Positions 52,954 to 62,412 of a stretch of 64,000 nt of DNA are shown piece after piece. The stretch spans positions 62,001 to 126,000 of the forward strand of contig JBBFKQ010000002.1 in assembly GCA_037481935.1 (NCBI GenBank). The letters run 5' to 3'. The position numbers were made by a program, and so were the translations under genes. Under the pieces are notes generated by a model, which saw only the letters and a program-made list of their open reading frames with translations, had not been told where the DNA came from and searched no databases. The stretch's first letter is position 1, and the number at the start of each line of letters is the position of its first letter. Origin of the DNA: Aquificaceae bacterium. GTDB taxonomy: Bacteria; Aquificota; Aquificia; Aquificales; Aquificaceae.

Positions 52954-54326
52954 TTAAATTCGGCACCGACGGCTGGAGAGCCATAATAGGTGATTCCTTT
53001 ACCTTTGAAAATGTAAGGAAAGTTGCCCATGCCCATGCAAGAGTTCTTCAGAAACAGGGAAAGAAGAAGGTGGTAGTGGGCTATGACAACCGCTTTATGT
53101 CCGAGCACTTCGCCCTCGAGGTCTACAGGGTTTTCAGAGCGCTTGGCTTTGAGTGCTTTCTTACCAACAAAGCCTGCACCACGCCCATGGTCTCTTTTGC
53201 TGTCAAGTATATGGGCTTTGACAATGGGGTTGTGATAACTGCCTCCCATAACCCTCCAGAGTATAACGGATACAAGATAAAGGACTCCTTTGGTGGCTCC
53301 GCCACGCCGGAGTTTATAGCGCAGGTGGAGGAAGAGCTGAAGTTTGCAGAAGTTGTAAAGCCTGAAAAGTTCCAGCCCGAGTATGTAAACGTCTGGGGCG
53401 AATACACAAGGGAGGTAAAGAGCAGGGTAAACATGGAACTTTTCTCACAGAAGGACATGCTTCTTGTGCACGACGCCATGTATGGCTCTGCTCTGGGAAC
53501 ATACTCCCATGTGCTTTCCGGCACGAGGATAGGGGTGCATCAGATAAGGAGCTACAGGGACCCCCTCTTTGGAGGGCATGCGCCAGAGCCGGTGGAGAAG
53601 CACCTTGAACCTCTTATGCTCAAAGTGAAGGCTCTGAAAGCTCACCTTGGCATAGCCAACGACGGGGATGGGGACAGGATAGCCCTTGTGGATGATAAGG
53701 GAAGCTTTGTGAACGCCCAGCTGATATACGTTCTGCTTCTTTATCATCTTCTCAGAAACAAGGGTATGAGGAATGGTGTTGTAGTAAAGACCGTCTCCAC
53801 CACATACCTTGCGGACAGAATATGCAGGACTGAAGGTGTGGAGCTGAAAGAAGTGGCTGTGGGCTTTAAAAACATAAACGAGGTAATCCTGAAAGAAAGG
53901 GTCATATTCGGGGGAGAAGAAAGCGGTGGTTACGGCATTGTGGACTTTCTTCCAGAGAGGGATGGGCTTTTCACTGGACTTAACATACTTGAGCTCCTTA
54001 TGCTCAAGGACAAACCTCTCTCTGAAGTGATAGAGGAGATATTCAAAAACTACGGGGAAGCACACTTCAAAAGAGTTGACTTTCATGCGGAGGAGGACAA
54101 AAAGCAGAAGCTCAGGGAACTCATAAAGAACCCACCGGAGAGGCTCGGGAACATGAAGGTCTCAAAGGTCATAACCCTTGATGGTCTCAAGCTGGTCTTT
54201 GAAAACGACGGGTGGGTGCTATTCAGAGCCTCCGGCACTGAGCCCCTCATAAGAGTTTACGCAGAGATGCCCAGCAAGGATGAGCTCGAGGAAGTTCTCA
54301 GGAGGGCGGTGGAGCTTTTTGATTGA
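52950..54326 (+). CDS. Phosphoglucomutase/phosphomannomutase
   Basis: 458 residues, alpha-D-phosphohexomutase. Phosphoserine loop TASHNPPEYNGYKIKD, metal loop GDGDRIAL (ANDGDGDR), sugar loop GGEESGGYGI, phosphate loop RASGTEPLIRVY. Interconverts hexose 1- and 6-phosphates; sugar specificity is not readable. Its 3' end overlaps the convergent chaperone gene by 29 nt. Confidence 0.95.
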   Translation: MIKFGTDGWRAIIGDSFTFENVRKVAHAHARVLQKQGKKKVVVGYDNRFMSEHFALEVYRVFRALGFECFLTNKACTTPMVSFAVKYMGFDNGVVITASHNPPEYNGYKIKDSFGGSATPEFIAQVEEELKFAEVVKPEKFQPEYVNVWGEYTREVKSRVNMELFSQKDMLLVHDAMYGSALGTYSHVLSGTRIGVHQIRSYRDPLFGGHAPEPVEKHLEPLMLKVKALKAHLGIANDGDGDRIALVDDKGSFVNAQLIYVLLLYHLLRNKGMRNGVVVKTVSTTYLADRICRTEGVELKEVAVGFKNINEVILKERVIFGGEESGGYGIVDFLPERDGLFTGLNILELLMLKDKPLSEVIEEIFKNYGEAHFKRVDFHAEEDKKQKLRELIKNPPERLGNMKVSKVITLDGLKLVFENDGWVLFRASGTEPLIRVYAEMPSKDELEEVLRRAVELFD

Positions 54327-55014
54327 TAAACATCTGCGGTGTCTTGCCTTCTATACCGCACTCCCATGTGGAACCCTCAAGCATTTCCTTTCTGTACTCT
54401 ATAAGGTCAAGCACAACTCCTATCTCTTGCCTTTCTCTGTCAAGGAAAGAACGCATCAGCTTTGACATGAGCCTGTAGTACTCCTCCTGAGTTTCCTCTT
54501 CAACTAGCTGGCAGAAGAGTCTGTACCACCTTCCGAGGTGGTCTCTAAAGAAATACTCGTAGCCCTTGCTGGCTATCTCCGCCTTTTCTGCCTCGTCCGC
54601 ATGGACCTTTTTCAGGAGCAAAAGGCTCAAAAATTCCAGCTGAGGAATTAATCCATCCGGCTCGTATCCCTGCCTTACTTCAAGACCAAAGGCTCTGTAA
54701 AAACCTTCTATGTCCGCAAGCTCTTGAGCTTTCCTTCCTGCCTTTTCAAGCTCGTAAGCAGTCTCCCAGCTGGGCGCCTTCAGAGATGTGGCAAAAAGGG
54801 AATTCCAGTCGCACTGGAGGTCCAAAAGCCTTTCTTCTCCCTCGTACTCCTGCAGACATGCTTTCAGAGCTTCTACATCAAAATCAATGCCAAGGTTTCT
54901 AAGGCTCAGGGAGAGGTCCTCAAGACTTTCTTTTAAAGCCTTCAGGGAGTCCTCCCCTGGATATTCAAAAGCCAGCGATATAAACTTGTAAAGGAAGGCT
55001 TTATAAAGTTCCAT
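54298..55014 (-). CDS. TorD/NarJ-type chaperone of the molybdoenzyme
   Basis: 238 residues, all-helical, no signal peptide. WETAYELEKAGRKAQELADIEGFYRAFGLEV and the LIPQLEFLSLLLLKKVHAD stretch match the TorD family, where the ExxDH-like central motif binds the Tat signal of the catalytic subunit. Last gene of the ABCD operon, 1 nt after the gamma gene, so it should mature the large subunit. Confidence 0.85.
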   Translation of the reverse strand: MELYKAFLYKFISLAFEYPGEDSLKALKESLEDLSLSLRNLGIDFDVEALKACLQEYEGEERLLDLQCDWNSLFATSLKAPSWETAYELEKAGRKAQELADIEGFYRAFGLEVRQGYEPDGLIPQLEFLSLLLLKKVHADEAEKAEIASKGYEYFFRDHLGRWYRLFCQLVEEETQEEYYRLMSKLMRSFLDRERQEIGVVLDLIEYRKEMLEGSTWECGIEGKTPQMFINQKAPPPS

Positions 55015-55015
55015 C

Positions 55016-55852
55016 TCACTCCACCTTTAGCCTTATCCATGAATAGCTTAGAGACTTCCTTGCCCCCACTTCTCCGTTGGCTCCATCCCACACTGCAAAG
55101 CTGGCGAAGGTTTCCTTGCCAGGTCCCCATTCAGGGTTTGAAGTGCTCTCTTCTACAAAAACCCTCTTTATAACCACATGCCATTTTCCATTCCTGTAAA
55201 CACCTTTGCCCTCTGCCCCCTGTATATCTTTCCATGTGGAAGAACCATACCCCTCTGCAATCACTTCCCTTACTGGTGTGTTAAAGGTGTTCTTTCTGAA
55301 GACCTTCTCACCGCCTATGTAATTCAAAGCATACTGGTTTGCCCAATTCTCAGGATACCTATAAGGTGGATCTGCGTGTGGGTACCAGTCATAGGCATAA
55401 TTAGGATATATCTTCGCAGTGTCGGAATAACCTTTTTCTATATTCTCTTGTCTGAAGGCACTCCAGTGTAGTATTAGAACTCTCTGACTTTTGTCTCCCA
55501 TGGTTACCGGAACATCTGCAGAAGGCTTATAAGGAATCTGAACCGCCACAGCATCAGAGAATTTACCGATGAGGTGAAACCTGTCTTCAGTTTTATCAGA
55601 CCAGGTCATATGAAAGGCTATACTTTTCCCATCGTTGAGACATCTTACAGCAATGCTTGTTACTGAAGGTTTAAGTTCCATCGGAACAGTTACAGCCTGA
55701 CCACTGAGAGAAACATCTAAAGGCTTGACGCTTGCCCAAACCTTATCAAATGGGTCCAGGGGTAGGCTTTTTACCCTTTTACATACCATCTCCTGAGAAA
55801 AGGTAACACCCGAAAAAATAAGCCCTAAGATTAAGGCTTTCGTGTATCTCAT
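55016..55852 (-). CDS. Heme-binding gamma subunit of a type II DMSO reductase family enzyme
   Basis: 278 residues with a Sec signal peptide (ALILGLIFSGVTFSQ). A beta-rich domain as in EbdC/DdhC/SerC (ISAFHMTWSDKTEDRF-like core: IAFHMTWSDKTEDRF). The family binds one heme b with Met and Lys ligands; those residues cannot be fixed by eye. Periplasmic electron connection for the A and B subunits. Confidence 0.85.
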   Translation of the reverse strand: MRYTKALILGLIFSGVTFSQEMVCKRVKSLPLDPFDKVWASVKPLDVSLSGQAVTVPMELKPSVTSIAVRCLNDGKSIAFHMTWSDKTEDRFHLIGKFSDAVAVQIPYKPSADVPVTMGDKSQRVLILHWSAFRQENIEKGYSDTAKIYPNYAYDWYPHADPPYRYPENWANQYALNYIGGEKVFRKNTFNTPVREVIAEGYGSSTWKDIQGAEGKGVYRNGKWHVVIKRVFVEESTSNPEWGPGKETFASFAVWDGANGEVGARKSLSYSWIRLKVE

Positions 55853-55863
55853 GGCTCACCTCC

Positions 55864-56976
55864 TTAAGGTATATCCTGTCTCACCACATCAAGCTTTTCA
55901 TCTTTGTGAGGTCTGAATTGAACAGGCTCAACCATTGGAACTCTGACTATCTCCTTTCCTGCTTCATCGTATGCCACGACCTCTTTCTTATCTACCTTGA
56001 AGGTATGAGGTATTCTGGGGGTTGAGCCAAAGAGGTGCAGAAGTGCTTGAAGTTCCGGCTCTTTACCTTCTCTCATAGCCATGTATGTCTTCACTGCATG
56101 TTCTGCACCAGGCCCAAACATCTGTTTTAGAAAGCTAACAGGAACATTTATGGGCGGTATGTAATAAACATTAGGCTCAAGCCCACTTTGAGGATATATT
56201 GGCAGTGCAACTTTTTTTACATGAACCAGAAAGTCTATAGGGTTTTCAGGTCTTGCCTTTTCAGGTGGGCTTATAAAGCCCATGAGCCTTATTTTACCTA
56301 TACAGGTTATGACGCACTGAGGCTGGTAGCCATCTTCAACCCTTGGGAAGCATCCGATACACTTCTGAGAGATTCTTGCCACAAAATTGAAATGTGTTTT
56401 CTTGTAAGGACAGGCCTTTATGCATTCTTGATAACCCTCACACCTTTCTGGGTCTATGAGTACTATTCCATCCTCTTCCCTCTTGTATATTGCCTGTCTT
56501 GGACAGGCGGCGAGGCATGCAGGATAGGTGCAGTGATTGCATATTCTTGGAAGGTAGAACATCCATATTGGATGGGGTAGGTTTTCAAGGACAGTCCCCA
56601 CATCTACTGGCTCGTTGACCTCGTCCTCACCCACGTTTGGATACATCCAGTCAAGCTCATCAGGCTTCCATCCGAGAACTATTTCTCCTTCTGGTGCATC
56701 AAAGACAGTTTTCTTGCTACCGTCAAGAAGTTCAAGAAGCTTTATATCCCAGCCGAGAGGATAAAAGCCCCAAGGTTTTGTCTCCACATTGTTCCAGAGC
56801 ATATACTCCTGACCTCTTCCGGGTGTCCATGTGGTCTTGCAGGCTACTGTGCATGTCTGACAGGCTATGCATTTGTTGAGGTCCATAACCATCGCGAACT
56901 GTTTCTTTGGTCTCTTGGGCTCGTAGGGATAGTTAACTTCCCTGTTAAGTTGCCAGTTGTAGGCTTTGTGCGCCAT
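55864..56976 (-). CDS. Iron-sulfur beta subunit (NarH-like)
   Basis: 370 residues, no signal peptide (likely carried by the alpha Tat signal). Four cysteine groups: CIACQTCTVACKTTW, CNHCTYPACLAACPR, CEGYQECIKACPYKK and CIGCFPRVEDG...CVITCIGKIRLMG, as in NarH/SerB/EbdB, holding four clusters. It passes electrons between alpha and the gamma heme. 11 nt after the gene end of alpha (57-nt scale spacing with a ribosome site). Confidence 0.93.
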   Translation of the reverse strand: MAHKAYNWQLNREVNYPYEPKRPKKQFAMVMDLNKCIACQTCTVACKTTWTPGRGQEYMLWNNVETKPWGFYPLGWDIKLLELLDGSKKTVFDAPEGEIVLGWKPDELDWMYPNVGEDEVNEPVDVGTVLENLPHPIWMFYLPRICNHCTYPACLAACPRQAIYKREEDGIVLIDPERCEGYQECIKACPYKKTHFNFVARISQKCIGCFPRVEDGYQPQCVITCIGKIRLMGFISPPEKARPENPIDFLVHVKKVALPIYPQSGLEPNVYYIPPINVPVSFLKQMFGPGAEHAVKTYMAMREGKEPELQALLHLFGSTPRIPHTFKVDKKEVVAYDEAGKEIVRVPMVEPVQFRPHKDEKLDVVRQDIP

Positions 56977-56989
56977 GGCTCACCTCCTT

Positions 56990-59900
56990 TCAAACAAACT
57001 TACCTTGCAGGTATTTCTTGAGGGCTTCTGAAGCTGTTGTAGGTCTAAAGCCAAGTTTTACAGGTCTCCACATACCCTTTCCACCTATGCCACCGTCCTC
57101 CGCCTTGCTTATCCTGCAGAAGCCCTCTCTTGGAGCTCCTATAAGTCCGTGCACATCAAGCTCAAAGCCCTTTCCTATTATCTGACCCATAAGATTCTTT
57201 CTTATAAGAGTATCGGTCTGGTATGTGGGCTTAAACCATCCCCTTGTAACGGACTGATGGCTTCCACACCTGTATAGTGACTGGTAGTTTGTATCCGGGT
57301 TCTTTGCCATACCGTCCCTTCTTACCCTTGTTCCTCTTACAGTTCCATGGGAAGAGCCATACATGTTGAACCATATCTTGGCACAGCCTGGCGGTGTGTT
57401 GTTGGAAGCCCGTGCCCTTAAAAGAAGTCTACCAACCTCATAATCCTCTTTTCTCTTTTGCCAGCCTTCAAAGGGTCTATCCTGAGGGTCTGCATCCACG
57501 TAAACATAGTCGCCATCCTGTATGCCCATTTTCTGAAGGTCCTTAGGGTTTATATCTATGTATGCTTCGGAGATAAAGGGCATTCTCTTATCGTGTCTGT
57601 AAATGTCTCCGAAGGGTCCAAAAAGAAGAGTGGTTACATCCGTGTCCCCCGTTGTTGTATGTGCTGCATGCCTGTATTTGGGCGTGTGAACTATGTGGGT
57701 TGCTCCTACAGTTACTATGAGAGGATGCTTTGTTCCAGGTAGCTTTTCCGGTTCTACAAGCACATTTCTCGCCTGCCTCCACTCTGTGCTCAGTAGGGCA
57801 TCCTTGCTGCTTACTCCATAATCTTCTGGTTTCTTGGGTTTCAAAAGTGGATATGGTTTTGCCACGATTACGTTGGGTTCGTGATGGGTTGAATCAATGG
57901 GTTCTCTGTATACTGGAAGGTTCTCTCCAGCATTTATAAACTCATCTTCTTCTCTGTAAAACTCAAGCCTTCCGCTCTTGGTATACCATGGCATATTTTC
58001 TTTTGTCTGGTCTTCACCCACATACTTGGGATAACTTCTCGTCATTATCAGGGATGGTATGCCTTCATGGGCTTTCTTGGCTATATCCTCAAGCCTGTAT
58101 CCCCTCAAGTTTGATGAAGCGTCTATAACTCTCTGAACATAAACCACATCCTGCTTTCCTTCTAAGACAAACTTCCAGTAGTTTCTGAACCTTTCATCAC
58201 CTGTAAGTTCTGTCAGCCTGTTGGCAACGAGGGCAAAGGTTTCTGCATCGTTCTTTGTGTCAAAGAACCTCCTGTGCCCTGTCTTAGGCCATACGTACAC
58301 AAAGGGATTTGTAACAGAGCCTGCTATATCCCAGTATTTGTTCTCATTCCATGCATCCACACCAAGGACTATGTCCGAGTATTCACAGGTAAGAGACCAC
58401 CACCATTCGTTGGTAACTATGCACTCAATCTTTGGAAGAGTGTTCATTATTATGTTGTATTTCCACTTGGCGTTTCCAAGGGCTGAGTTAGCATCAACAA
58501 ACCATATGAATTTTGTGGGCGTTGGCATGTGTGTTTTACCGGTGATGAGATGTTCACCCATATACTGGGGGTGGTCATCGTGGGAGTAGTAGTGGGCGGA
58601 TTCTGGCTTCCAGTAAAACTTAACCCTTGCAGGCTTTTTGGGGTCAAGTTCTACATTGAATGGGTCCTCTGCAAGATATTGTGGTGCCCCGTTAAACAGA
58701 GCGAGCCTGAAGTTTCCTGCATATGAACCTATGTTTCCAGTTTCATGACCGATGTTGTCGGTCAGGGCACATATCATATACATAGCCCTGTCCTTCAGGT
58801 CTGCATGCTGATACTGGTTTACACCCATACCCTGAGCCAGCTTCATGTTTCTTGGATGCTTTGCTATCTCCCTTGCAAGGGACTCTATCTTCTTTGCTGG
58901 AACGCCAGTTATCATTTCAGCTTGCCTGGGCGTGTAATTGCTTTCAAAGAACTCAAGGTAAACCTGAAAGAGGGGCTTTACTTCAATTTCTTTACCATCA
59001 ACTGTCTTAACCTTATAGCTTCCGGTCAGGGCAGGGTCTATACCAAGTTTCCAGAAGTCCTCACCCACATCATCCCTTGTTATAACCTTTGGAGAATTTG
59101 TCTTTGTGTCCCAGACCACAAAGTCGTTCATATCATTATGCCTTATTGACTCTGGTATGTACTGCTTGTCCTGCTTGTAGAAGGGCGGGAGGGGTTCACC
59201 GGGCTTAAAGGTAACAGCCTTTTTAAGTGGTTTGGGTTGATAGTTGGGTATAATGTCCATTGCCCTCAAAACCTTTCCATTATCCATCCTGACGAGTAGG
59301 GGCATATCGGTAAAGCTTTTCACATACCTTTCCTGATAGAGTTTTTCCTTCATTATCACGTAGGCTATTGACAGGGCAAGCGCTGTGTCCGTTCCAGTCC
59401 TAACCACAATAAGCTCATCTGCAGACCTTGCCGTGGGTGAATAGTCGTTGGATATGACTATAACCTTGGAACCTTTTATCCTTGCCTCTGTTAGCCAGTG
59501 ACAGTCAGGCATCTTTGTGGTAAAGGGGTTCATGCCCCATAGTATGAGGAGCTTTGAATGTTCAAACATGCATAGGTCAAACTCTACGTTCTGCTGCCCA
59601 GAAACCATGGGATGCCCGGGTGCGAGGTCTGTATGGAAGGCGTAGTTGTCCCACCCCCTTCCACCAAGAGCTTTATCTGGTCCGACACCCCTTATGTGAC
59701 TGTCAAGAAGAGCCAACATGTTTGCCATCCTGTAAGGAGATGTATACCTTACAACTGCGAGGAAGGGCATTGAACCCCTGAACTTGAGAACTCTGGTGCC
59801 CGCACCCTCCATTGCGTCAATCATCGGCTTAGGATAATGTCCCTGTGCTTCAAGTTTTCTTCTTCCCTCCTCCCCAGAGTAGGTGGTTGCTATGTTTATG

Positions 59901-60454
59901 AGCGTCTTTGCGATTATGTCTGCCACTTCATCCCATGTGACTTTTATGAACTTATCCTTTCCTCTCTGGAAGTATTTCTCTGGGGGCTTTCCTGTCTTGG
60001 GGTCTCTTGGAAAACCAGCCTTATACCACTCGTAGAAACCCTTTCTCACCATTGCACCCTTTACCCTTCTGTCCCCGTAAAACCTTCTCATAAGGGCTAT
60101 GCCCTTGTTACAGCACCTCGGATCCCACCGGTGGGAAGCTCTAAGCCCGTATATGTCCGTTGCCTCACCAAACTTATAAGTGGGCTCTATCCTTGTTATT
60201 ACTCCGTTCTTCACATGGGCTGTCAGCAGACAGTTGTGTGTGTCGTTGGGGGCACAGAGAAAGACAAAAGATGATTCAGAACGGTATATGTCCCTGTAAA
60301 ATCTCTCCCAGTCTCTGTTTGGATAGTAGGAGAGTGGATTTTCCACCTTTACAACCGGTTCAAAGACCCTTATGGCAGAGAAGGCAGGGCTGGAAAGAGC
60401 GCTCAGGCTCAGAGCACCAGCCTTTATAAGGTCTCTACGAGTGAGGTCTCCCAT
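56990..60454 (-). CDS. Molybdopterin catalytic subunit, type II DMSO reductase family
   Basis: 1154 residues with a twin-arginine signal (LTRRDLIKAGALSLSA), so it is exported folded. FS0 region: C67, D71, C75 and C114/C115 align by eye with NarG H49, C53, C57 and C92. D277 in FHTDLAPGHP aligns with the Mo-ligand Asp of type II enzymes, and TDMPLLVRMDNGKVL is a family block. Relatives reduce nitrate, selenate, chlorate or perchlorate, or oxidise ethylbenzene or dimethylsulfide; the substrate here is unknown. First gene of an A-B-C-D operon. Confidence 0.9.
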   Translation of the reverse strand: MGDLTRRDLIKAGALSLSALSSPAFSAIRVFEPVVKVENPLSYYPNRDWERFYRDIYRSESSFVFLCAPNDTHNCLLTAHVKNGVITRIEPTYKFGEATDIYGLRASHRWDPRCCNKGIALMRRFYGDRRVKGAMVRKGFYEWYKAGFPRDPKTGKPPEKYFQRGKDKFIKVTWDEVADIIAKTLINIATTYSGEEGRRKLEAQGHYPKPMIDAMEGAGTRVLKFRGSMPFLAVVRYTSPYRMANMLALLDSHIRGVGPDKALGGRGWDNYAFHTDLAPGHPMVSGQQNVEFDLCMFEHSKLLILWGMNPFTTKMPDCHWLTEARIKGSKVIVISNDYSPTARSADELIVVRTGTDTALALSIAYVIMKEKLYQERYVKSFTDMPLLVRMDNGKVLRAMDIIPNYQPKPLKKAVTFKPGEPLPPFYKQDKQYIPESIRHNDMNDFVVWDTKTNSPKVITRDDVGEDFWKLGIDPALTGSYKVKTVDGKEIEVKPLFQVYLEFFESNYTPRQAEMITGVPAKKIESLAREIAKHPRNMKLAQGMGVNQYQHADLKDRAMYMICALTDNIGHETGNIGSYAGNFRLALFNGAPQYLAEDPFNVELDPKKPARVKFYWKPESAHYYSHDDHPQYMGEHLITGKTHMPTPTKFIWFVDANSALGNAKWKYNIIMNTLPKIECIVTNEWWWSLTCEYSDIVLGVDAWNENKYWDIAGSVTNPFVYVWPKTGHRRFFDTKNDAETFALVANRLTELTGDERFRNYWKFVLEGKQDVVYVQRVIDASSNLRGYRLEDIAKKAHEGIPSLIMTRSYPKYVGEDQTKENMPWYTKSGRLEFYREEDEFINAGENLPVYREPIDSTHHEPNVIVAKPYPLLKPKKPEDYGVSSKDALLSTEWRQARNVLVEPEKLPGTKHPLIVTVGATHIVHTPKYRHAAHTTTGDTDVTTLLFGPFGDIYRHDKRMPFISEAYIDINPKDLQKMGIQDGDYVYVDADPQDRPFEGWQKRKEDYEVGRLLLRARASNNTPPGCAKIWFNMYGSSHGTVRGTRVRRDGMAKNPDTNYQSLYRCGSHQSVTRGWFKPTYQTDTLIRKNLMGQIIGKGFELDVHGLIGAPREGFCRISKAEDGGIGGKGMWRPVKLGFRPTTASEALKKYLQGKFV

Positions 60455-60489
60455 GGCTTCACCTCCTGTTGATTAAAATCATACTTATA

Positions 60490-60518
60490 ATCATAAGCCA
60501 TTCCATATCATATGTCAA
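60490..60518 (-). promoter_or_regulatory. Promoter of the molybdoenzyme operon
   Basis: Minus strand: TTGACA (60518-60513), 17 nt, TATGAT (60495-60490), then a ~35-nt leader with CAGGAGGTG before the ATG. Strong match; no FNR- or NarL-type operator identified in the 84-bp gap. Confidence 0.75.
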
Positions 60519-60538
60519 GTATTAATATTCTTATATTT

Positions 60539-61195
60539 TTATCTTAAAATTGCACCATCTTTCATCTCCACTATCCTCTGGGAGAGCTCGGCAAGCTCCA
60601 GCTCGTGGGTTACCATGACTATGGTAGTCCCTTCCGAGTTTATCTCTCTGAATATCTCCATCACCTTCTGGGTGTTTTTGCTGTCAAGATTTCCAGTTGG
60701 CTCGTCAGCAAGTATTACAGAGGGCCTGTTTATGAGTGCCCTTGCTATGGCGACCCTTTGCATTTCCCCTCCAGATATCTGATAAATCTTTCTTCTCTCC
60801 TTTCCTTCAAGACCAAGCCTCTTCAGGAGCTCGTAAGCCCTTTCCCCTGCCTCTTTCCTATGCATACCCATCTTCACCGCCGGAAGCATCACGTTCTCAA
60901 GAAGGGTGAACTCAGGTATTAAGTAATGAAACTGAAATACAAAGCCTATCTTCCTGTTTCTTATCTCTGAGAGCCTTTTCTCATTTGAAAAGTCAATCTT
61001 TTCTTCTTCAAAAAAAACATGGCCCTCTGTTGGTCTGTCAAGCAAACCCATGATGTAGAGCATGGAGCTCTTCCCAGAACCGCTGGCTCCAATTATGGCA
61101 ACAAACTCCCCTTTCAGAATGCTCAGGTCTATACCCTTTAGAATCTGCTCCTGACCTATGGATTTTTTTACACCTTTGAGCTCCAACACCTTCAT
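60539..61195 (-). CDS. ABC transporter ATPase (LolD/MacB type)
   Basis: 218 residues. Walker A GASGSGKSS, Q-loop VFQFHYLIPEFTLLENV, signature ISGGEMQRVAIARAL, Walker B VILADEPTGNLDSKNT, all of the MacB/LolD/FtsE group. Overlaps the permease by 4 nt. Lipoprotein release versus efflux is not decidable; the MacA-like adaptor upstream favours export. Confidence 0.92.
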   Translation of the reverse strand: MKVLELKGVKKSIGQEQILKGIDLSILKGEFVAIIGASGSGKSSMLYIMGLLDRPTEGHVFFEEEKIDFSNEKRLSEIRNRKIGFVFQFHYLIPEFTLLENVMLPAVKMGMHRKEAGERAYELLKRLGLEGKERRKIYQISGGEMQRVAIARALINRPSVILADEPTGNLDSKNTQKVMEIFREINSEGTTIVMVTHELELAELSQRIVEMKDGAILR

Positions 61196-62412
61196 TGGCT
61201 TCTGAATATATCCACCGGGTTGAGTCTGCTTGCCCTGTAGGAGGGATAAAGGCTGGCAAGAAGGGAGAAGAAGAGGGAAAAAATAAGTGCGTAGAAGTAG
61301 AAGATAGGACTTCTGTCAAGCACAAAGCCCCTTGTTCTTATAAGCCCTTCCACGTCAAGCCTTACAGATTCCAAGTATTCCTGAAGTCCAAAGCCAAGCA
61401 CCGAGCCCAGAAGGGCTCCAAGCACTCCCACTACGAAACCTTCAAGCATAAAGATGAGCAGAACATCCTTTCTTGTAAAGCCCATAGCCATGAGTATGGC
61501 TATGTCTTTCTTTTTCTCAAGGACTGTCATCATTATTATGTTGAAGATTCCAAAGGCGGACACGGTGAGTATGGCAAAGACAATCATGTAGGTTATGATA
61601 TTCTGGATTCTGAAGATACCAAGAAAGTTTCTGTATGCCTTCTGCCAGCTTTCTACCTCGTAAGTTATAGAGCTCTGAAGTTTCCTTGACAGCCTCTCAG
61701 CCAGGTTAACGTCCCTTATTTTCAGCACAATCTCGTTTACCTCACCTTCCTTCTCGAGTAGTCCCTGAAGGGTCTTTATGTTTATGTAAACCCTGGTATC
61801 GTCAATGTTTGTAATGCCAGATTCAAAAAAGTCCTCTACAGTCACAAGAATAGTCTGCCCGTTAGGTGCCACAAGAAGGAGTTTTTTACCCAGCTCTTCA
61901 ATGCCCAGACTCTTCGCCACCAATGCACCAACTATGACACCGGTTCTGTTTGTCTCAAGCCTTCGCAGGTTTTTGTGAACCAGAAATCTTTCTATTACGG
62001 AGGCCTTTGGCTCTCTCTGTGGGTCTATACCCAGAAGAGTTACTGGCTTGTCTTTTACTCCATACTTGAGGATTCCTCTGCTTACGAGCCTGGGTGCCAC
62101 ACCCAGAACTTCCGAGTTGTCCTCAAGCCTCTGCACCAAATCCTGCCATCCCAGTATTCTGTCCTTTTCCCTGGGTTTTTCACCAAGAAGAAGGGCTGTA
62201 GCCTCCACCTGCTGATGCTCTTCCCTCGGCTTTATCCTTATATGTGGCTCTAGGTCTATGACCTGCTGTATAAAGTAGTTCTGAAAACCAAGCATAAGGG
62301 AGCTCATCACTATGAAGGCGGAAACTCCTATGGAAACGCCAACCACAGAAACAAGCGTCTGTCTTTTCCTTTCAAGGAGAAGTTTGAAGGCAACAAAGAG
62401 CACATGTCTCAT
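61192..62412 (-). CDS. MacB/LolCE-type ABC permease
   Basis: 406 residues, four transmembrane helices: one N-terminal (VVGVSIGVSAFIVMSSLMLGF), a large periplasmic MacB_PCD domain, then three at the end with the FtsX fold (FAILTVSAFGIFNIIMMTVLEKKKDIAILMAMG). LolC/E-like in length. Overlaps the adaptor gene by 4 nt. Confidence 0.9.
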   Translation of the reverse strand: MRHVLFVAFKLLLERKRQTLVSVVGVSIGVSAFIVMSSLMLGFQNYFIQQVIDLEPHIRIKPREEHQQVEATALLLGEKPREKDRILGWQDLVQRLEDNSEVLGVAPRLVSRGILKYGVKDKPVTLLGIDPQREPKASVIERFLVHKNLRRLETNRTGVIVGALVAKSLGIEELGKKLLLVAPNGQTILVTVEDFFESGITNIDDTRVYINIKTLQGLLEKEGEVNEIVLKIRDVNLAERLSRKLQSSITYEVESWQKAYRNFLGIFRIQNIITYMIVFAILTVSAFGIFNIIMMTVLEKKKDIAILMAMGFTRKDVLLIFMLEGFVVGVLGALLGSVLGFGLQEYLESVRLDVEGLIRTRGFVLDRSPIFYFYALIFSLFFSLLASLYPSYRASRLNPVDIFRSQ

